Notes under the pieces: model-generated | Told to the model about the DNA's origin: nothing | What the model saw: the letters and a program-made list of their open reading frames with translations, nothing else | Database searches by the model: none | Program-made: the position numbers and the translations under genes | Shown: piece by piece, positions 11,845 through 23,101 of the stretch | Layout of the letters: each line of letters starts with the position of its first letter | How positions within the stretch are numbered: position 1 is the stretch's first letter | Assembly: GCA_023052935.1 (NCBI GenBank) | Contig: CM041297.1 | Coordinates: 93,837,521-93,901,520, forward strand | Direction of reading: 5' to 3' | DNA from: Piezodorus guildinii | Lineage: Eukaryota; Arthropoda; Insecta; Hemiptera; Pentatomidae | DNA length: 64,000 nucleotides

Positions 11845-12174
11845 TTTTTAACAACAACAATAATAATAATAAAAATATTTATTAATATAATATAAAATTT
11901 CTTTTTTTTTTTTTCTATAAATACAAAATAAAAGCAGGGTTGCAAATATTATAAATTCAAATAAAAAAATGAAAAATAATAGTAATATTACATTTAAATA
12001 AGTAAATAATTAAAAAAGAATCATATACCGACATGTAAAACTAATAAACGGATTAGTAAAGAAAATACCAATGATAAACGTAAATATTAATAAACAAAAG
12101 GAATTACTTATTTAAATATCGAAAGTAAAATTCTTCAACAAATTTTTTTTTCCCTTTTTAATTATAATGAAATT
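11845..12174. other. Unassigned A/T-rich stretch
   Basis: Low-complexity DNA with no supported feature. Confidence 0.4.
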
Positions 12175-12395
12175 CATGAACTAAAAAAGCTCTATAACGT
12201 AATGCTTCTCTTAAAACTTTACCAGAACAGTCCAGATAGAGCCGTTTAAAAGATTAATGACTTCACCATCTGTTAACGTTGCACTATTCAAAAATTTGAT
12301 TCTATATGGTCTTACTATAGGGCAGATGGCAATCAGATGCTTAACATTTTCAGCTTCTTTTAAATTGCAAAGAGGGCATAGTTGACATATATCAG
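12175..12395 (-). pseudogene. LINE C-terminal zinc-knuckle fragment
   Basis: The minus strand reads CQLCPLCNLKEAENVKHLIA followed by ICPIVRPYRIKFLN. The arrangement C-x2-C ... H-x4/5-C is the zinc-binding tail after the reverse transcriptase of several non-LTR retrotransposon clades. No start codon or upstream reverse transcriptase is present. The clade cannot be fixed from this piece. Confidence 0.65.
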
Positions 12396-12994
12396 TTATA
12401 TATGTTTATAATATAAATTTAATAATTCTGCATTTTTAAACAATGAATTATGCTTAGGAATGAATGTAAGGGAAAAGGTAACCAACGAGATCAAACTCTA
12501 GTATGATAAACTTTAAATTGTGTGTAAATAAGAATGGTTATTTTATTTTTAATATTTAACATTATAATATAAGTAATATACTTAACCAAGACCTCCAGAA
12601 GCATCGCAGTATAAGGCAACTGACAAATTCAGTGTAGGTGGAACTTACCTGAAAATGGAAAAAAATATAGTTAATTAATTAAAATATTAACACAGTGATA
12701 AAAGGCCAAATACTTTCTAAAACTAAAAGTAAACAATCTCTCAAATAAAATAAAAAACTCTTTTAAAATAATACAAAACATAATACATAATTATTCAAGG
12801 ATATCTATTCTTTAGGGTAAAAAAATGTTATTATTTATGATTAATAATGCCAAAAAAAAAATCACTTTGGATTTTCAGAGGAACTAGAGTTAATATTTGG
12901 CATATAATGATAATCTATGTAAGTATCACAATTCATTGAATATTGGATGGATAAAATATTATAATGATTGCTTAATTGTTGATCGTATATTAAT
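12396..12994. other. Unassigned AT-rich stretch
   Basis: No gene was recognised. Confidence 0.4.
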
Positions 12995-12995
12995 T

Positions 12996-13250
12996 GAGCG
13001 GCGTGGTCTAGTGGATAGAGCACTAGTCTACTGTGCTCCGTGTCCTGGGTTCGAATCCCGGGAATGGAGATCCTCCTGGGCAGACCCGGCCTCTATAAAG
13101 TGGGTACCCAATAACATTGGGGAAAAACCTGTCGGCTGAGCGTGATCTCGGCAAAATCACCTCATTGCCAGCCTTTGGCCTAAGAAACAGTACTAATCTC
13201 TATATGTACTGAGCCCAAGACTCTTCTAGGGTTGTAGTGGCACAGGTTTT
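12996..13250 (+). repeat. tRNA-derived SINE (SINE-3)
   Basis: The head has perfect polymerase-III boxes: A box tggtctagtgg at 13004-13014 and B box ggttcgaatcc near 13048-13058, with a good T-arm. The ends of the 72-base head do not pair into an acceptor stem, so it is not a working tRNA. A body of about 180 bases follows and ends at a T run (13247-13258). It is single-copy in the window. Confidence 0.8.
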
Positions 13251-13350
13251 TTTTTTTAATTTTTTATCGTAGAGTATACATGATAGAGAGGTTGGTAGGG
13301 GCTGTGGTCCTTAATGTCACATTAATAAGAAAAAATATTTATTAGTGTAC

Positions 13351-13386
13351 CAACGTTTCGGCCTAAATTTTAAGCTTCATGAGGGT
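13351..13386 (-). ncRNA. Decayed hammerhead-like motif
   Basis: On the minus strand the order is CTCATGA, a short hairpin, GGCC, GAAACGTTGG. One base in the first box differs from CUGAUGA (G to C), which should abolish cleavage. The flank 'ggtaggggctgtggtcc' upstream on the plus strand matches the flanks at 14070 and 23040, so this is an LTR relic of the same Penelope-like family. Confidence 0.6.
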
Positions 13387-14130
13387 TGAATCGTGAGGGA
13401 ATCCCAAACTATAGAGTACACCGTTTTTCTTATGTTCTAGACGATCGAACACCTCATCTAACTTCTTTATCAGATAAAATATTACGTTTCGTTATAAAAA
13501 ATTAACATCAAAGTAACGCATTGTTTATTTATTAAGCCAACTTATTTATTATCATCTAACGGGGTAATTTGGTAACTTATAAGAAAATGGACTAGAAGAG
13601 TATTTTAAATCAATCTGTTAAAGTGGAAGTTCTATTCCTCGAGAGATCTTGTATTGGTGGATATCACAATACAGTATAAATATCGCAATCTACTCCTGGT
13701 ACTAGTGCTGTAATCGTAAGGGAATAAGATAAGAGTTCGGAAGGTGGGTCTTTGCAATACCCTTCCATGTGAAAGGATTGTAAAGAATTTTTAATTTTCT
13801 AAGGCATTCTCAATGCTAACCCACTGAACCAGCAACTGTTCCCACAGGATATAATTGGAAGGTCCTGACGAGGTACGAGAAATATTGAGGATCGCTGTCC
13901 GATTTGATTCGTAAATTTATCATTCCTTTCACTACCAATCCAGTTTCTAGCTTCCCGATCATTCTCCGAAATCCTACTAGGCGTCCGAAAAGAAGCGAGT
14001 TCAGGGCTTCTATGATAACTATGATGATAAAGGTTTTTGTTTACTGTTGAGACAATATGATGAAGAAGTTGGTAGGAGTGCGGTCACCAAAAAAACACAC
14101 CAAGAAGACAAGCTTATTTAGTTTCTGAGC
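13387..14130. other. Degenerate repeat DNA
   Basis: Contains a possible worn Jockey C-terminus near 13960-14000 (frame reading NPTRRPKRSEF). Otherwise unassigned. Confidence 0.35.
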
Positions 14131-14166
14131 CTACGTTTCGACTTACATTATGAGCCTTCATCAAAA
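14131..14166 (-). ncRNA. Decayed hammerhead-like motif
   Basis: The minus strand reads TTGATGA, then AGGCTCATAATGTAAGTC, then GAAACGTAGGC. It has the hammerhead order with the first C changed to T and a poorly paired helix II. The downstream flank on the minus strand ('gtgtgtttttttggtgaccg') matches the intact copy at 23102, so it is a second relic of that Penelope-like LTR. Confidence 0.6.
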
Positions 14167-14241
14167 CTAAGAAAAACAAGATTACAAACAATACAATTAG
14201 AAGACGTTATAATAACGTGTGTTAAAATGTTATTATAAAAA

Positions 14242-15104
14242 CTAGCTGACCCGACAAACGTTGTGTTTTGCCATAAAATTATTTCTAGGAAAATTTCTAG
14301 TGTAGAAAAAAAAAAAACTAAAGCTTATTATAAGCGCGTAAGGATGTGGTATATGAGTGAAGGAGGCATGGAGCGCTGTGAACGATGAAGAATATAAAAA
14401 TAACAAAACATCAACATTAATTTTTTTAGTTTTCCTTAAAATTATATATATCATTAATTTAATTTCGACAGGAACACTAACAAACAATATCAATCTCTTA
14501 ATGATAAAGAGTGAACAATATTTTTTAGCCCATCTTTAGCGAAACCAAACAAACTGGATGGCTTACCCACTCGAGAGCATGACACGTATAATTGTCCGTG
14601 TGAAAATAAATAATAGTTACACCGAGATAGTAAAATGATAATTGTAAAGGTTACTACTACGCTTGATGATTTAAGAAATAATAATGGTCGAAAACTGTGG
14701 AGGGAGTGAGAGAAGGCTTATTTGTCTGAGAGAAGCAGAAAACCGGTATACCTCTGGCGGGGATAACTTACCAAGTGATAATTGATCAGTAATCGAGCGG
14801 GGTGAAAAATTATTAATTACTAAAATGACTATTCAAAAAAAGGATTGGTGACAGAAGGGTGAAAATTTATTAGTATTTTTTAATGCAACTTTATAAAAAT
14901 TAATAAAATATACTTTTGTCCAAAAAACTAAATAATAATGTTAGGGTCGAACAACCCTTACACTTAGGGGTATGAAAAATTAGTAGTAGTAGTAGCCGAT
15001 TCTCAGACTATTGAATATGGATACAAATTTCATAAAAATCGGTCAAGCCGTTTCGGAGGAGTATGGTAACTAAAACTGTGACACGAGAATTTTATATATT
15101 AAAT
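14242..15104 (-). mobile_element. Helitron, decayed, with helicase tail
   Basis: On the minus strand the element starts with the familiar 5' segment 'aaaattctcgtgtcac', followed by 'ctccgaaacggcttgaccga', and ends with gtcagctag before a T run, the CTAG end of insect Helitrons. Part of a Pif1-type helicase C-terminus survives at 14490-14604. The RepHel nuclease region is absent. The exact 5' end is uncertain by several bases. Confidence 0.8.
14490..14604 (-). pseudogene. Helitron Pif1-like helicase C-terminus
   Basis: The minus frame reads HGQLYVSCSRVGKPSSLFGF, followed by AKDG and a stop after SLRD. HGQLYVA.SRV is helicase motif VI of the Pif1-type helicases in Helitrons, and the Arg binds ATP. 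Only about 37 codons remain, and upstream frames are broken. It lies near the element's 3' end, where Helitron helicase ORFs stop. Confidence 0.8.
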
Positions 15105-15345
15105 GTCATTTCTTGTTTACTTGTCCTAAAGTAAACAGCTGTAAAGAAAAAAGAAATATGCTGGGAATATCAGTCGATTAAAGGGTTTATTTTATTCATT
15201 GAGCGTTAGGAAATATAATGAAATCGATCACACCTCATCTATTCAGCATAAAGAAGAGATGTACACTAAAAAGACAAAGATACTTAAACACATCTCACTA
15301 TTGCCTAAAGATAATATTCCTCAAAGATAACATTTCCCAATAGAT
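15105..15345. other. Unassigned stretch
   Basis: Nothing recognisable was found. Confidence 0.4.
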
Positions 15346-15594
15346 TTGTTTAGAGATGCGGTCGATGGTAGTTATTTAAGCTGTAAGGTAATGAGAGAAA
15401 GAGCAAAGTCTATTTGGCGGGTAAATAAAGCTGACTGGACGGCGCCTCGGCGTGGCCCGGGTCCAATCTGCCCGCCCTGTTGCTCTCTCCTCCCCTCTCC
15501 CTCCTCGTCCATCAAAACAACCCTCTCCAGCTTCATCAGTCTCGGTTCGATTCTCGCACATTTATTTAAATATATTCAAATGATACGGCAATGA
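15346..15594. other. GC-rich island with a B-box-like site
   Basis: This stretch is much more GC-rich than its surroundings (centre 15440-15530). The site ggttcgattctcgc at 15544-15557 resembles a polymerase-III B box, so the island may be a worn SINE. It could also be an unrelated regulatory island. Open frames on both strands have no known motif. Confidence 0.4.
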
Positions 15595-15906
15595 ATATAA
15601 ATCCCTTCCTCCCGCCAAGTCCAACAAATTTAAGCCAACCTTCAATCGCAAAAGAAAACAAAAACATATGGGAGAGAATCCATCTACAAAACTCGAAGGG
15701 TTCGGGGATTATTACGCAAGAATTAATTTGAGTAAGATCATAAAAAAAATCTTTAAATGATGGAACCTATGCTATTCTTACAAAAGATATAATGGTGAAT
15801 ATGATGTGAAAATGGTCTGAATTAGTTTTGACATCAGATATTATTCGGTAACTAAAATCTTGGCAAAAACTAAAATATAATATTTTCTGACCAATTCTGT
15901 AACAAT

Positions 15907-15945
15907 ATTGGGTTGTAAAAAAGTTTCGTAGCATTTTTTAATGGC
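15907..15945 (+). repeat. Mariner-like terminal repeat relic
   Basis: The sequence ttgggttgtaaaaaagtttc, preceded by TA, resembles the end of an irritans-type mariner. No matching second end or coding part was found nearby. Confidence 0.5.
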
Positions 15946-16210
15946 AATTTAAATATACGTATGTTCTTTTTTTAATAATAATATTATATCATCATGTTTT
16001 ATAACAACGTTTCTAGGCCTTGCCTCATTTTCAGGTATATCACTAAAACAATATTTACCATAATGATATTAATACTTATTTTGCTGTTCGTTTTACTAAA
16101 TTTGATACAATTTATCATATTGTTACATACATTTAAATTTATACATATTAATCGAAATTCATCTTATATAATTATATTTAAATTCAACTCTTCAAAATAA
16201 AAAATAAGTT
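15946..16210. other. Unassigned AT-rich stretch
   Basis: The plus frame 15994-16200 is low-complexity and hydrophobic because of its T-rich codons. It is not called as a gene. Confidence 0.35.
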
Positions 16211-16990
16211 CCTATCCTATTCTATCTAACGGTGGTATGGTCCTTGCAGAACCTTAGCCTCCTTCTATCACCCTCCTCCACTGTGAACTGTCTTCGGCTG
16301 CCCTTCTCCATGCGCTGACACCCAACGACCGAAAGTCCTCCTCTACTTCCTCCAGCCAACGAAGGCTAGGTCTGCCACTGCTCCTTCCACTAGGGTGTCC
16401 CTCCATTATCATTTTAGGCAGCCTCCTACTTTCCATTCTCTGTACATGCCCCAGCCATCTTATCATGGCACTCTTAATCGTGGCAACTATATCCAGTGTC
16501 TGTTACAGATTTCTAATTTCATCATTCGTCTACATTTGCCTACGATCTCCTTCTTTAGTAGGACCAAAGATGTTTCTGAAAATTTGTCTTTCCCGCATGT
16601 ATACGAGCCTTTCATCGTTGCGTCTTAGTTTCCAGGACTCGCTTCCATACATAACCACTGGCTGAAGGATAGAACGATTTTATCTTATTTTGAGTGCTCT
16701 GGATACAACCTGGTTCTAAAATGTTTTCATAAGAGACTAATAGCATCGATTGCCAGCTGTTCCCCATGCTTTGATTTTTTCTCACAGTGCCCAAGTACTT
16801 TGGAGTACTGTGGTACTCTTTCAAACCTATATCCAACCCTCTCGATACACCTGCTTTCTCCTTCTTTCCTGCTGGTCCTCATATATTTAGTTTTTTTCTG
16901 TACCTATTATCAGTCCTTTTCTTCATGCGGCCACTTCGCACTCCTAGAAAGCTCCAAGTAGAGCACTGGTTGTTCTCCCGGTTATCACAA
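16211..16990 (-). mobile_element. LINE 3' end, 5'-truncated and frameshifted
   Basis: On the minus strand the upstream part (16990-16600) carries a broken frame in which a GSESWKLRRNDERLVYMRER-like block can be pieced together by eye across shifts. Next comes the RQIFRNIFGPTKEGD block, then the C-terminal frame at 16254-16466. This order (Y/LYG.E.W.L...ER...FG) is the tail after the reverse transcriptase of non-LTR elements common in arthropods. The 3' end is near 16211. The upstream reverse-transcriptase catalytic blocks are absent. Confidence 0.8.
16254..16466 (-). pseudogene. LINE ORF C-terminus
   Basis: This 70-residue open stretch begins MIRWLGHVQRMESRRLPKMI and contains GRPSLRWLEEVEEDF near the end. 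The LGHV.RM...GRP..RW pattern is the conserved C-terminal domain of many arthropod LINE polyproteins. The Met is internal to the original protein, not a real start. Confidence 0.85.
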
Positions 16991-17708
16991 TATTAATAAG
17001 TTAATAATTAAAAATAAAAATTCCAACAATAGACTGACCAGGCTGAGACACTGATGCATTGTTTAGAAATCTGAATTAAATAAAAAACATAAATTTACAT
17101 GCTGCTAAATAGCTGATGCTCAGAGGAGAGCCTTAACTGAAATCAATATGCCGCCAACCTCCAAGTTAGAGCCCCACTACATCCCAACAGCCTAAGATTA
17201 TCGCAGGCAGAGACAGCTGTCTAGAGAAAGACCCTGTTTTTTGATCGAGAGCAAAGGGCTTGAATGAAAAATAAGACGAGCAACAAGTAGATTCATTAGT
17301 CACCCGAAGCCTTGGACCGTAAAACAACGGAATCGTGAGAAAAACAGCCTCTCCCCTTCCAATATCCTCAAGTTATAGCTTTAGCAATGTAATCTTCTTC
17401 TTATAGCCTATTCAATACTGTCAATGGACAACTGTCCGATAAAACCTTCCCTTTATATGTTTTTAAATATCTACGAAGGGCAAATTATGTGAAAAGTAGT
17501 TGGGTGTTTTACTCATAATGGTAAGCAAAGTAGGCAATAAAGATTTCTTAGGGGTTTTACAGAACATAGTTAATCATCCATCATTTTTTTTTATTAAGGA
17601 ATGATTATTACAACTTTTAAGGTTGTGAGAACAAGTCGGTTTATATCCAAACTATAACAAACCAAAATAATGTCAAATAGGAAGCCAAAAGAAATAAAAT
17701 AAATAAAT
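16991..17708. other. Unassigned stretch
   Basis: Slightly less AT-rich around 17100-17350 but without recognisable motifs. It may be degenerate LINE sequence belonging with 18515-18790. Confidence 0.35.
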
Positions 17709-18322
17709 ACACCTTGGAATATGTAGACGAATATGTGTATCTAGGCCAGCTGGTGTCCTTCTCGGATAGAGCAACAAAAGAAGTACAGAGAAGAATCGCA
17801 ATGGGATGGAACAAGTTTTGGTCACTGAGGCACATAATGAAAGGAGATTTAGATGTAGATCTTAAAAGGCAGACCTTTGATAGCTGTCTCCTCCCAGTAG
17901 TGACATATGGTTCTCAAACTTGGTCGTTAACTAAGGCCCACGAGAGAAAAATCCAAGTGTGGCAGAACAGTATTGAGAGGAGTATTATGAAGGTAAAGAA
18001 AAGAGACAAAATAAGATGCACTAAACTAAGGAAAGAAACAGGCCTCAAAGATACAATTTTACAGTTGAGGAAAATTAAATGGAAATGGGCTGGTCACCTC
18101 TTACGTAGCAACGATGTTAGGTGGTCAAAAATAACGACCAAGTGGACGCCATATGATCTAAAAAGGAAGAGAGGCCGACCAGTGAAGAGATGGTGCGATG
18201 TATTCAGGCTGACGATGGGACCCCTCTGGTGGAGAGACGCTAATAGGGTTATATGGAAAAGAAGTGGACAGAGCTCACGGACCCCGCTTCTCAACAGGGC
18301 TAGTCACCCAGAGAAGTGCTGA
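17709..18322 (+). pseudogene. RTE ORF2 C-terminal region
   Basis: A single open frame of about 204 codons. In order it shows EYVYLGQLVSFSDRATKEVQ (the thumb-side YLG block), SCLLPVVTYGSQTWSLTKAH, then LRKIKWKWAGHLLRSNDVRW and KRKRGRPVKRW. The K.KWAGH...RW...GRP..RW series is diagnostic of RTE/BovB elements. The listed ATG at 17714 is internal. The intact frame over 600 bases suggests a fairly young copy. The related decayed copy at 48380 shares KWRWAGHVARLDPRRWSK. Confidence 0.92.
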
Positions 18323-18431
18323 CTACTACTCCCTCACGGGAAGGCCTGTGCAGGAAGAAAGACATAGAAGAAGTGTATAATAGTGTATGTGTGTGTGCAT
18401 ATCCATGTAGATAAGCATGCTATTTTATATT

Positions 18432-18462
<31 letters not shown>

Positions 18463-18516
18463 CATTGTACATATGTAACTGCTTATTTTGCATAATAAAG
18501 GTTATTTCATTTCAAG
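17709..18516 (+). mobile_element. RTE-clade LINE, 5'-truncated
   Basis: Contains the C-terminal coding region of an RTE/BovB-like element (17709-18322), a short 3' UTR, an A run at 18434-18462 and a final aataaagg segment. The 5' two thirds (endonuclease and reverse-transcriptase catalytic core) are missing. The 3' limit is uncertain because the A run is followed by about 50 further bases. It may be inserted in the LINE remnant that continues at 18515. Confidence 0.85.
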
Positions 18517-18790
18517 GAATGACCCTCCCATGATCTCCCACTGGCGCTCGTCACTACGGCAGAAGCGAAGATGTTGCGAAAAGGTTATCCTGACGCGTCG
18601 GCGCATTGGACGCAATCGACTAACGCACGGCTCATGACACGGGAAGCTTTGACAGATTCGACAGAGTGTATGGCTTATAATACTCAGAGAACCACACTTT
18701 GAAATACACACCGTTCTACATGATAACATACAGACAATTGAAAAACTTTTTGACTTTCTACAACAGACAGACTTGTACAATAGACTATTA
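18517..18790 (+). pseudogene. I-clade-like LINE, RNase H tail remnant
   Basis: The plus strand reads a worn RRRIGRNRLTHGS, then after stops PHFEIHTVLHDNIQTIEKLF and DFLQQTDLYN. This matches the layout after the RNase H domain of I-type elements (R.RIGH.RLTHG..., zinc-like C..C..H..C, ...FL...LY). Several stop codons are present. The minus-strand open frame over the same bases is its shadow. Confidence 0.65.
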
Positions 18791-19430
18791 CATGTAATAA
18801 TTTTACTATAGCGATAAAAGGCGAAAATGACCTAAGTATTAACGCTCCATAACTAATAAGTAAAAAAAATCTCCACAGACTATACTCATAAAATCATGTA
18901 CAAGATACCTAAACAATACATATTTTCTATAAGAACCTATAACGTAAATAAAATGAACAATTTCACGCTTCATATTAATATGTGAAAAAAATCATCCATG
19001 ACAAGTAGAGTCATAGTACTCCTTACAAATACATAATTAAACTCTTTACAATAAATAAGAATTTCAGTATGTTTTGGACATCACAAAGCTAAGCTATTCT
19101 TTATGCAATGAGAGAAACTACACGATGTTAGCATATAAATTTGTATTTACTTGACAAGTCCCGCTTCTTCTTCTAATGCCTAAAAGGATTATTACGAAAC
19201 AAAATAGCATGAAATATTAAGAATCATTGTCGCTTTATGGGTATAAAATGTGTAATTAATGGCAACATATTTATTTTAGGCGCTTAAACTAGCAAAAATG
19301 AATCATACATATATAAGAATCCATGAGTGCGTCAGATCGTATATATCATGGTCAGGGTCTATTTAATATTTATTGAGCAAGTAATATCTTCAATTTATAT
19401 TAAATAAAAAGGTTTTCATCAAACAAGACC
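18791..19430. other. Unassigned AT-rich stretch
   Basis: No gene was recognised. Confidence 0.4.
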
Positions 19431-19704
19431 CCAAAAAAATCGCCATCAGGAGAACAAGTCCTTCCTTCCACAACCTTCTTTGTCTTCAAGGCTGAAGTCT
19501 CCCTTCCGAAATTATTTGAACCAACGTTGAACAGTACACTATTAATGCACACATTGATTGATGTTTTTGGTAGTCTGGGCTCCTTTCCGACATAGTTAAA
19601 CTCGTAAGAGAAAATTATGCGAATATTAATGATATTGACATCTTAGTAAAGACTTAATTATGTCAAATTAGCGAAATCCTGCATTATTTTTCGGACAACC
19701 CTAT
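19431..19704 (-). pseudogene. Mariner 5' fragment
   Basis: On the minus strand an end tagggttgtccgaaaaataa follows TA (19704-19680). A broken transposase N-terminus with a VGSNNFGRETSALKTKKV-like block sits where mariners have the 'WFKKFR.GDFSLED' segment, then GDFFG. It is frameshifted, and the 3' half is lost. The terminal sequence differs from the 7578 copy, so it is a different mariner family. Confidence 0.6.
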
Positions 19705-19907
19705 ATGAAAGGAAAAAAAATATATAGTTTTTGGAACCACTAGTTGATAGGTTACATAGACAATTAAGGTCTTGAGGATTCGATAAAAAAAGTAAGGAAT
19801 CAATAAAGAAAATTTCGAGAGTATATTATATAGCTGAACATTTATTTATTGGAATTTTGGTTGGTTGAGATCATAAAAACATCCGATCAACTTTCTTTAT
19901 TCTGTGT
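19705..19907. other. Unassigned stretch
   Basis: AT-rich; nothing supported. Confidence 0.4.
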
Positions 19908-20003
19908 CGATGTTTCGGCCTAACGTTCTTCTCATCATCATTGACTGAACCAAGGGGTTGTGCTAACCTTGCTACCACCACTAAGATGGCCTAAAACGTC
20001 GGC
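19908..20003. ncRNA. Pair of decayed, inverted hammerhead-like motifs
   Basis: At 19908-19941 (minus) the order is TGATGATGA, a poorly paired hairpin, GGCCGAAACATCG. At 19979-20003 (plus) it is CTAAGATGGCC..AAAACGTCGGC. Both are worn beyond function. Their head-to-head placement repeats the pattern of the fold-backs at 36786 and 47062. Confidence 0.4.
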
Positions 20004-20806
20004 AAACAACAAAAAATTCCTTATTAGACTATCGTACCTTCAAAGACCTTACTCCCAGGCAACTTCAACTACATCTCATTCTACAGTAAACTATTTCCAT
20101 CATTGCGAAAAAAAAAATAAATAAATAAATAAGGTCTAGAACGAACATCTACGATAAATCTCTATGTTTAATGCAAAAATTTTAGGAGCCATTTGTAAAA
20201 CAAACTAATTTCAGCCTCTGAAACATTCCAGGGTTATAAAAATAGTTGGGACAGTGCCCACATTTTTGGGAAAGCCCCATTCCTAATTCGCACTAGCTTG
20301 TGGACCTACGATGGTTACTTTAACACCATTTGAGGAACATGATATCATAATGTCTTGCCAAATCTACAGATTAAAAAAGAAAAGGAAAGATGACCGAAGT
20401 CCTAAAGCTACGTGGAGTCAATAGAATTGCAAGCCTTTGGAAACGAGCCAAATGATTCCATCATGCTCAACTCCATTTGAGCGATTTGCGATAAAAAAGA
20501 CTGTATCTTCATCCCAGCAATTGGACATGGCAAGGATACGTATACACTCTCACTGAGGGCTAAAAAAAAAATACAACAAGAAAATAAATATGTAAACAAG
20601 CGGGAAGAAAAACAAAAAAAAAAACATGTATGAATATACTTTCTCTCTTAAATTGACGTTGATAGATCTTTTAATCTACTAAAATCTTTTAAAGTAATAG
20701 AAGGTTTGATTTTATTTATTTAAATATCAAATGATTTTAATAATATTAGTTTTATCTATTCAATATATTTATATATTTTACTTATCTTCAGCACGACTAT
20801 ATTCAG

Positions 20807-20810
<4 letters not shown>
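20004..20810. other. Unassigned stretch
   Basis: No coding or repeat signature was recognised. Confidence 0.4.
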
Positions 20811-20879
<69 letters not shown>

Positions 20880-20885
20880 TTTTTT
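20811..20885. repeat. (TA)n followed by poly-T
   Basis: About 52 bases of TA dinucleotide run directly into about 24 T residues. This could be an A-tail on the minus strand of an unidentified element, or simple slippage. Confidence 0.9.
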
Positions 20886-21040
20886 ATAGCTTTTTACAGT
20901 TAATTTTAATTATCGTTACCTAATGCTGTTTGTTTTGTCGTTGTCATGTTTTTGTTTATCTATTTTTATAAAAGCAAGTGACTATTCACTTACTTATGTG
21001 GTGATCGCACTATCTCATAAATGATTATAGTTATGAAGCT
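20886..21040. other. Unassigned AT-rich stretch
   Basis: Nothing recognisable was found. Confidence 0.4.
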
Positions 21041-21410
21041 CAAATTTTTTATTAAGTAGAATTAATCGGGGTCAGACATTTTTAATATTTTAATTGCTGA
21101 AGTTTTGGCTCAAACTTGTGAGGGCTACAAACATCAGACCAAAAGAGATAGATATTATAATGAAATTTTTTTTAATGTAGTGACAATGATAAAATTCAAA
21201 ATAAAACCGAAGTTACTTCCTTATCAGTATCAAATTGTTTATCATAGTATCATTTTGTATCTATAATATTTATATTTTAAATTTTATCATTGTTACTACA
21301 TACAAAAATTTTTCATTATCATATGTATCTCTTTTCTTCTGATGTTTGTTGCCCTGATTGATGGCTCTTTTTCTACCTATAAACATTTCTACAGTCGACT
21401 ATACATCCTT
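21041..21410. repeat. Worn fold-back element related to 47062-47298
   Basis: The left side carries 'aatcggggtcagacatttttaatattttaatt' split across 21065-21098 and 'ggctcaaacttgtgagggct'. The right side carries 'tgttgccctgattgatggctctttttctacctataa' (21344-21380) and 'ctacagtcgactatacatcc'. The same blocks, in the same inverted order, make up the better-preserved element at 47062. A decayed hammerhead box (TCTGATG...GAGCC.AAAAC) sits at 21096-21147 on the minus strand. Confidence 0.6.
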
Positions 21411-22000
21411 AATATAGTTCAAATTTTTTAGATGTCCACAAAGCTGGGTGGCACTTAAGTCAAACAAAAATATCATAAAAGACATGTTATACTGACCGAT
21501 AAACGTATATTAATTAACAAGGAATATTCGCGAGTTATGGGTGGCAGTTAGCCATACATAAATATTTTCCATTTAAATAATTCTAAATTCCCTAAATCAG
21601 GTACTCGTTGCAACTAATTCTATATTTTCGAAAATCATACGTTACTGTATAAAAGAAGTATTTTATTTTGTAAATATTCCGATCAAACGACAGTTAATTT
21701 TACTTTATAATATAAATATTTTATTTTATACAATTTACCTAAATAAATTAAATATGGATAGCATTAATTGTAAATTATGTACACTCCGTTAAAATCTAAA
21801 CAAAGTTAATTTTACATTTAGCAATAGTATATTACATGACACATACAGATTTGTTTATTTTTTATTTAAAACCATAAATTCTGTCTAAAATGTTCACTAT
21901 CTCTTCAAATTGAATTTGAAAAATATAATAACAACTTATAAGTAACGCCATTATGATAACCAATGGACCACAGGCAGGAGGTTGTATAAATTTAATTTAG
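21411..22000. other. Unassigned AT-rich stretch
   Basis: Nothing recognisable was found. Confidence 0.4.
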
Positions 22001-22142
22001 GGGTACTCACTACGTTTGCTATAGCATGCTATTTGTGTTATTTTGCTAAACCCGTCGAGTTTCTACAGTTATTTCCTGTATAAATTGATGGGTTTAGCAC
22101 AATAGCACAAATAGCATGCTATAGCAAACGTAGTGAGTACCC
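22001..22142. mobile_element. Fold-back MITE
   Basis: Two arms of about 57 bases, 22001-22057 and 22086-22142, are near-perfect reverse complements. They begin gggtactcactacgtttgct and differ at about four positions. A short loop of about 28 bases separates them. The outer bases can be read TAGGGG...CCCTA, which would suit a hAT-like element, but I could not find an 8-bp target duplication. It has no coding capacity. Confidence 0.85.
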
Positions 22143-23041
22143 TATTATATCTGTATATTTATCTTATAACTCTCTTTTTCAGCTGGCCAATGTACTTATC
22201 ACATAGAATGTCTAAACTAAAATAAAAAATACTGTGATTTCTTTACAGATTAGTCCACTCTATGTAACATAAACATTTAGTTATAAATTAATTACGCACA
22301 CGCAATTAAAAAGCTCTTCAAGTTATGATATTTATGAAGCTGAAGTGATGTGACGTTTTCATTTACAGAAACACTTCTGACTCTAGTGGTGACAAAATTG
22401 TTATTGTGTTAGTTTCAACAGGAATAGCTGACTGTTACGGCGATATACAGGTAAAGCTAATACGTTTTTTATTGACAGATTGATAATGTATTATGTAGTG
22501 TGTACTTAAAACAGGGTATTTAAGGAAAATTTCCTAACCTTTCAAAAAATTTAATATATTTTCACTGACGGAGAAATTGCAAAAAATAATAAAAAAACAG
22601 TAATAATTGTTAGTTCATAAAGTAAAAGCTATATATCATACATGTAAAGTGTAACACTGTAGCAGCCTTTCTTAGTCAGTGATAAGGATCAGCTGTTTTA
22701 ATAGACATTTATCTAAATAAGTTGTAGGAGGTTACAATTGGTTATACTTGTGTTTAAAAGTGTTAGTTTATTCAGTTATATTGTTTGTCCTTTTACCATT
22801 CATTAAACAACGTGTAATTTAAATCCTTCACTGATAATAGTTGTATTATTTTGTCTATATGTCTATTTAGTTATAAAAAAAAAGTCTACGGGAATAGGTG
22901 GATTTGGTATACCAGTCAGTGGATTTCTTATGATGAGTAGGTCTAAAACGGGAATTGATGAGGAAGTACCATTATTATATTATTACTATTGTAATGATGG
23001 AGTTTTGTTGACCGTTGAGAAATTAGATGAGGAAGATGGTT
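22143..23041. other. Unassigned AT-rich stretch
   Basis: No gene was recognised. Confidence 0.4.
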
Positions 23042-23101
23042 GGGGGTGCGGTCATAAATTAGAAACACACATTTAAAATAAGTGTTATTTTAATTATGTG
23101 C

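Noticed and set aside
12996..13067. Possible functional tRNA gene (perfect A and B boxes)
   Set aside because: The ends do not form an acceptor stem, and a SINE-like body follows, so it is a SINE head.
15346..15594. Overlapping open frames on both strands in a GC-rich patch
   Set aside because: They mirror each other on opposite strands and have no known motif. GC composition explains the lack of stops.
18502..18780. 92-codon cysteine-rich minus-strand frame
   Set aside because: It is antisense to the LINE tail at 18517-18790, whose plus-strand blocks are recognisable.
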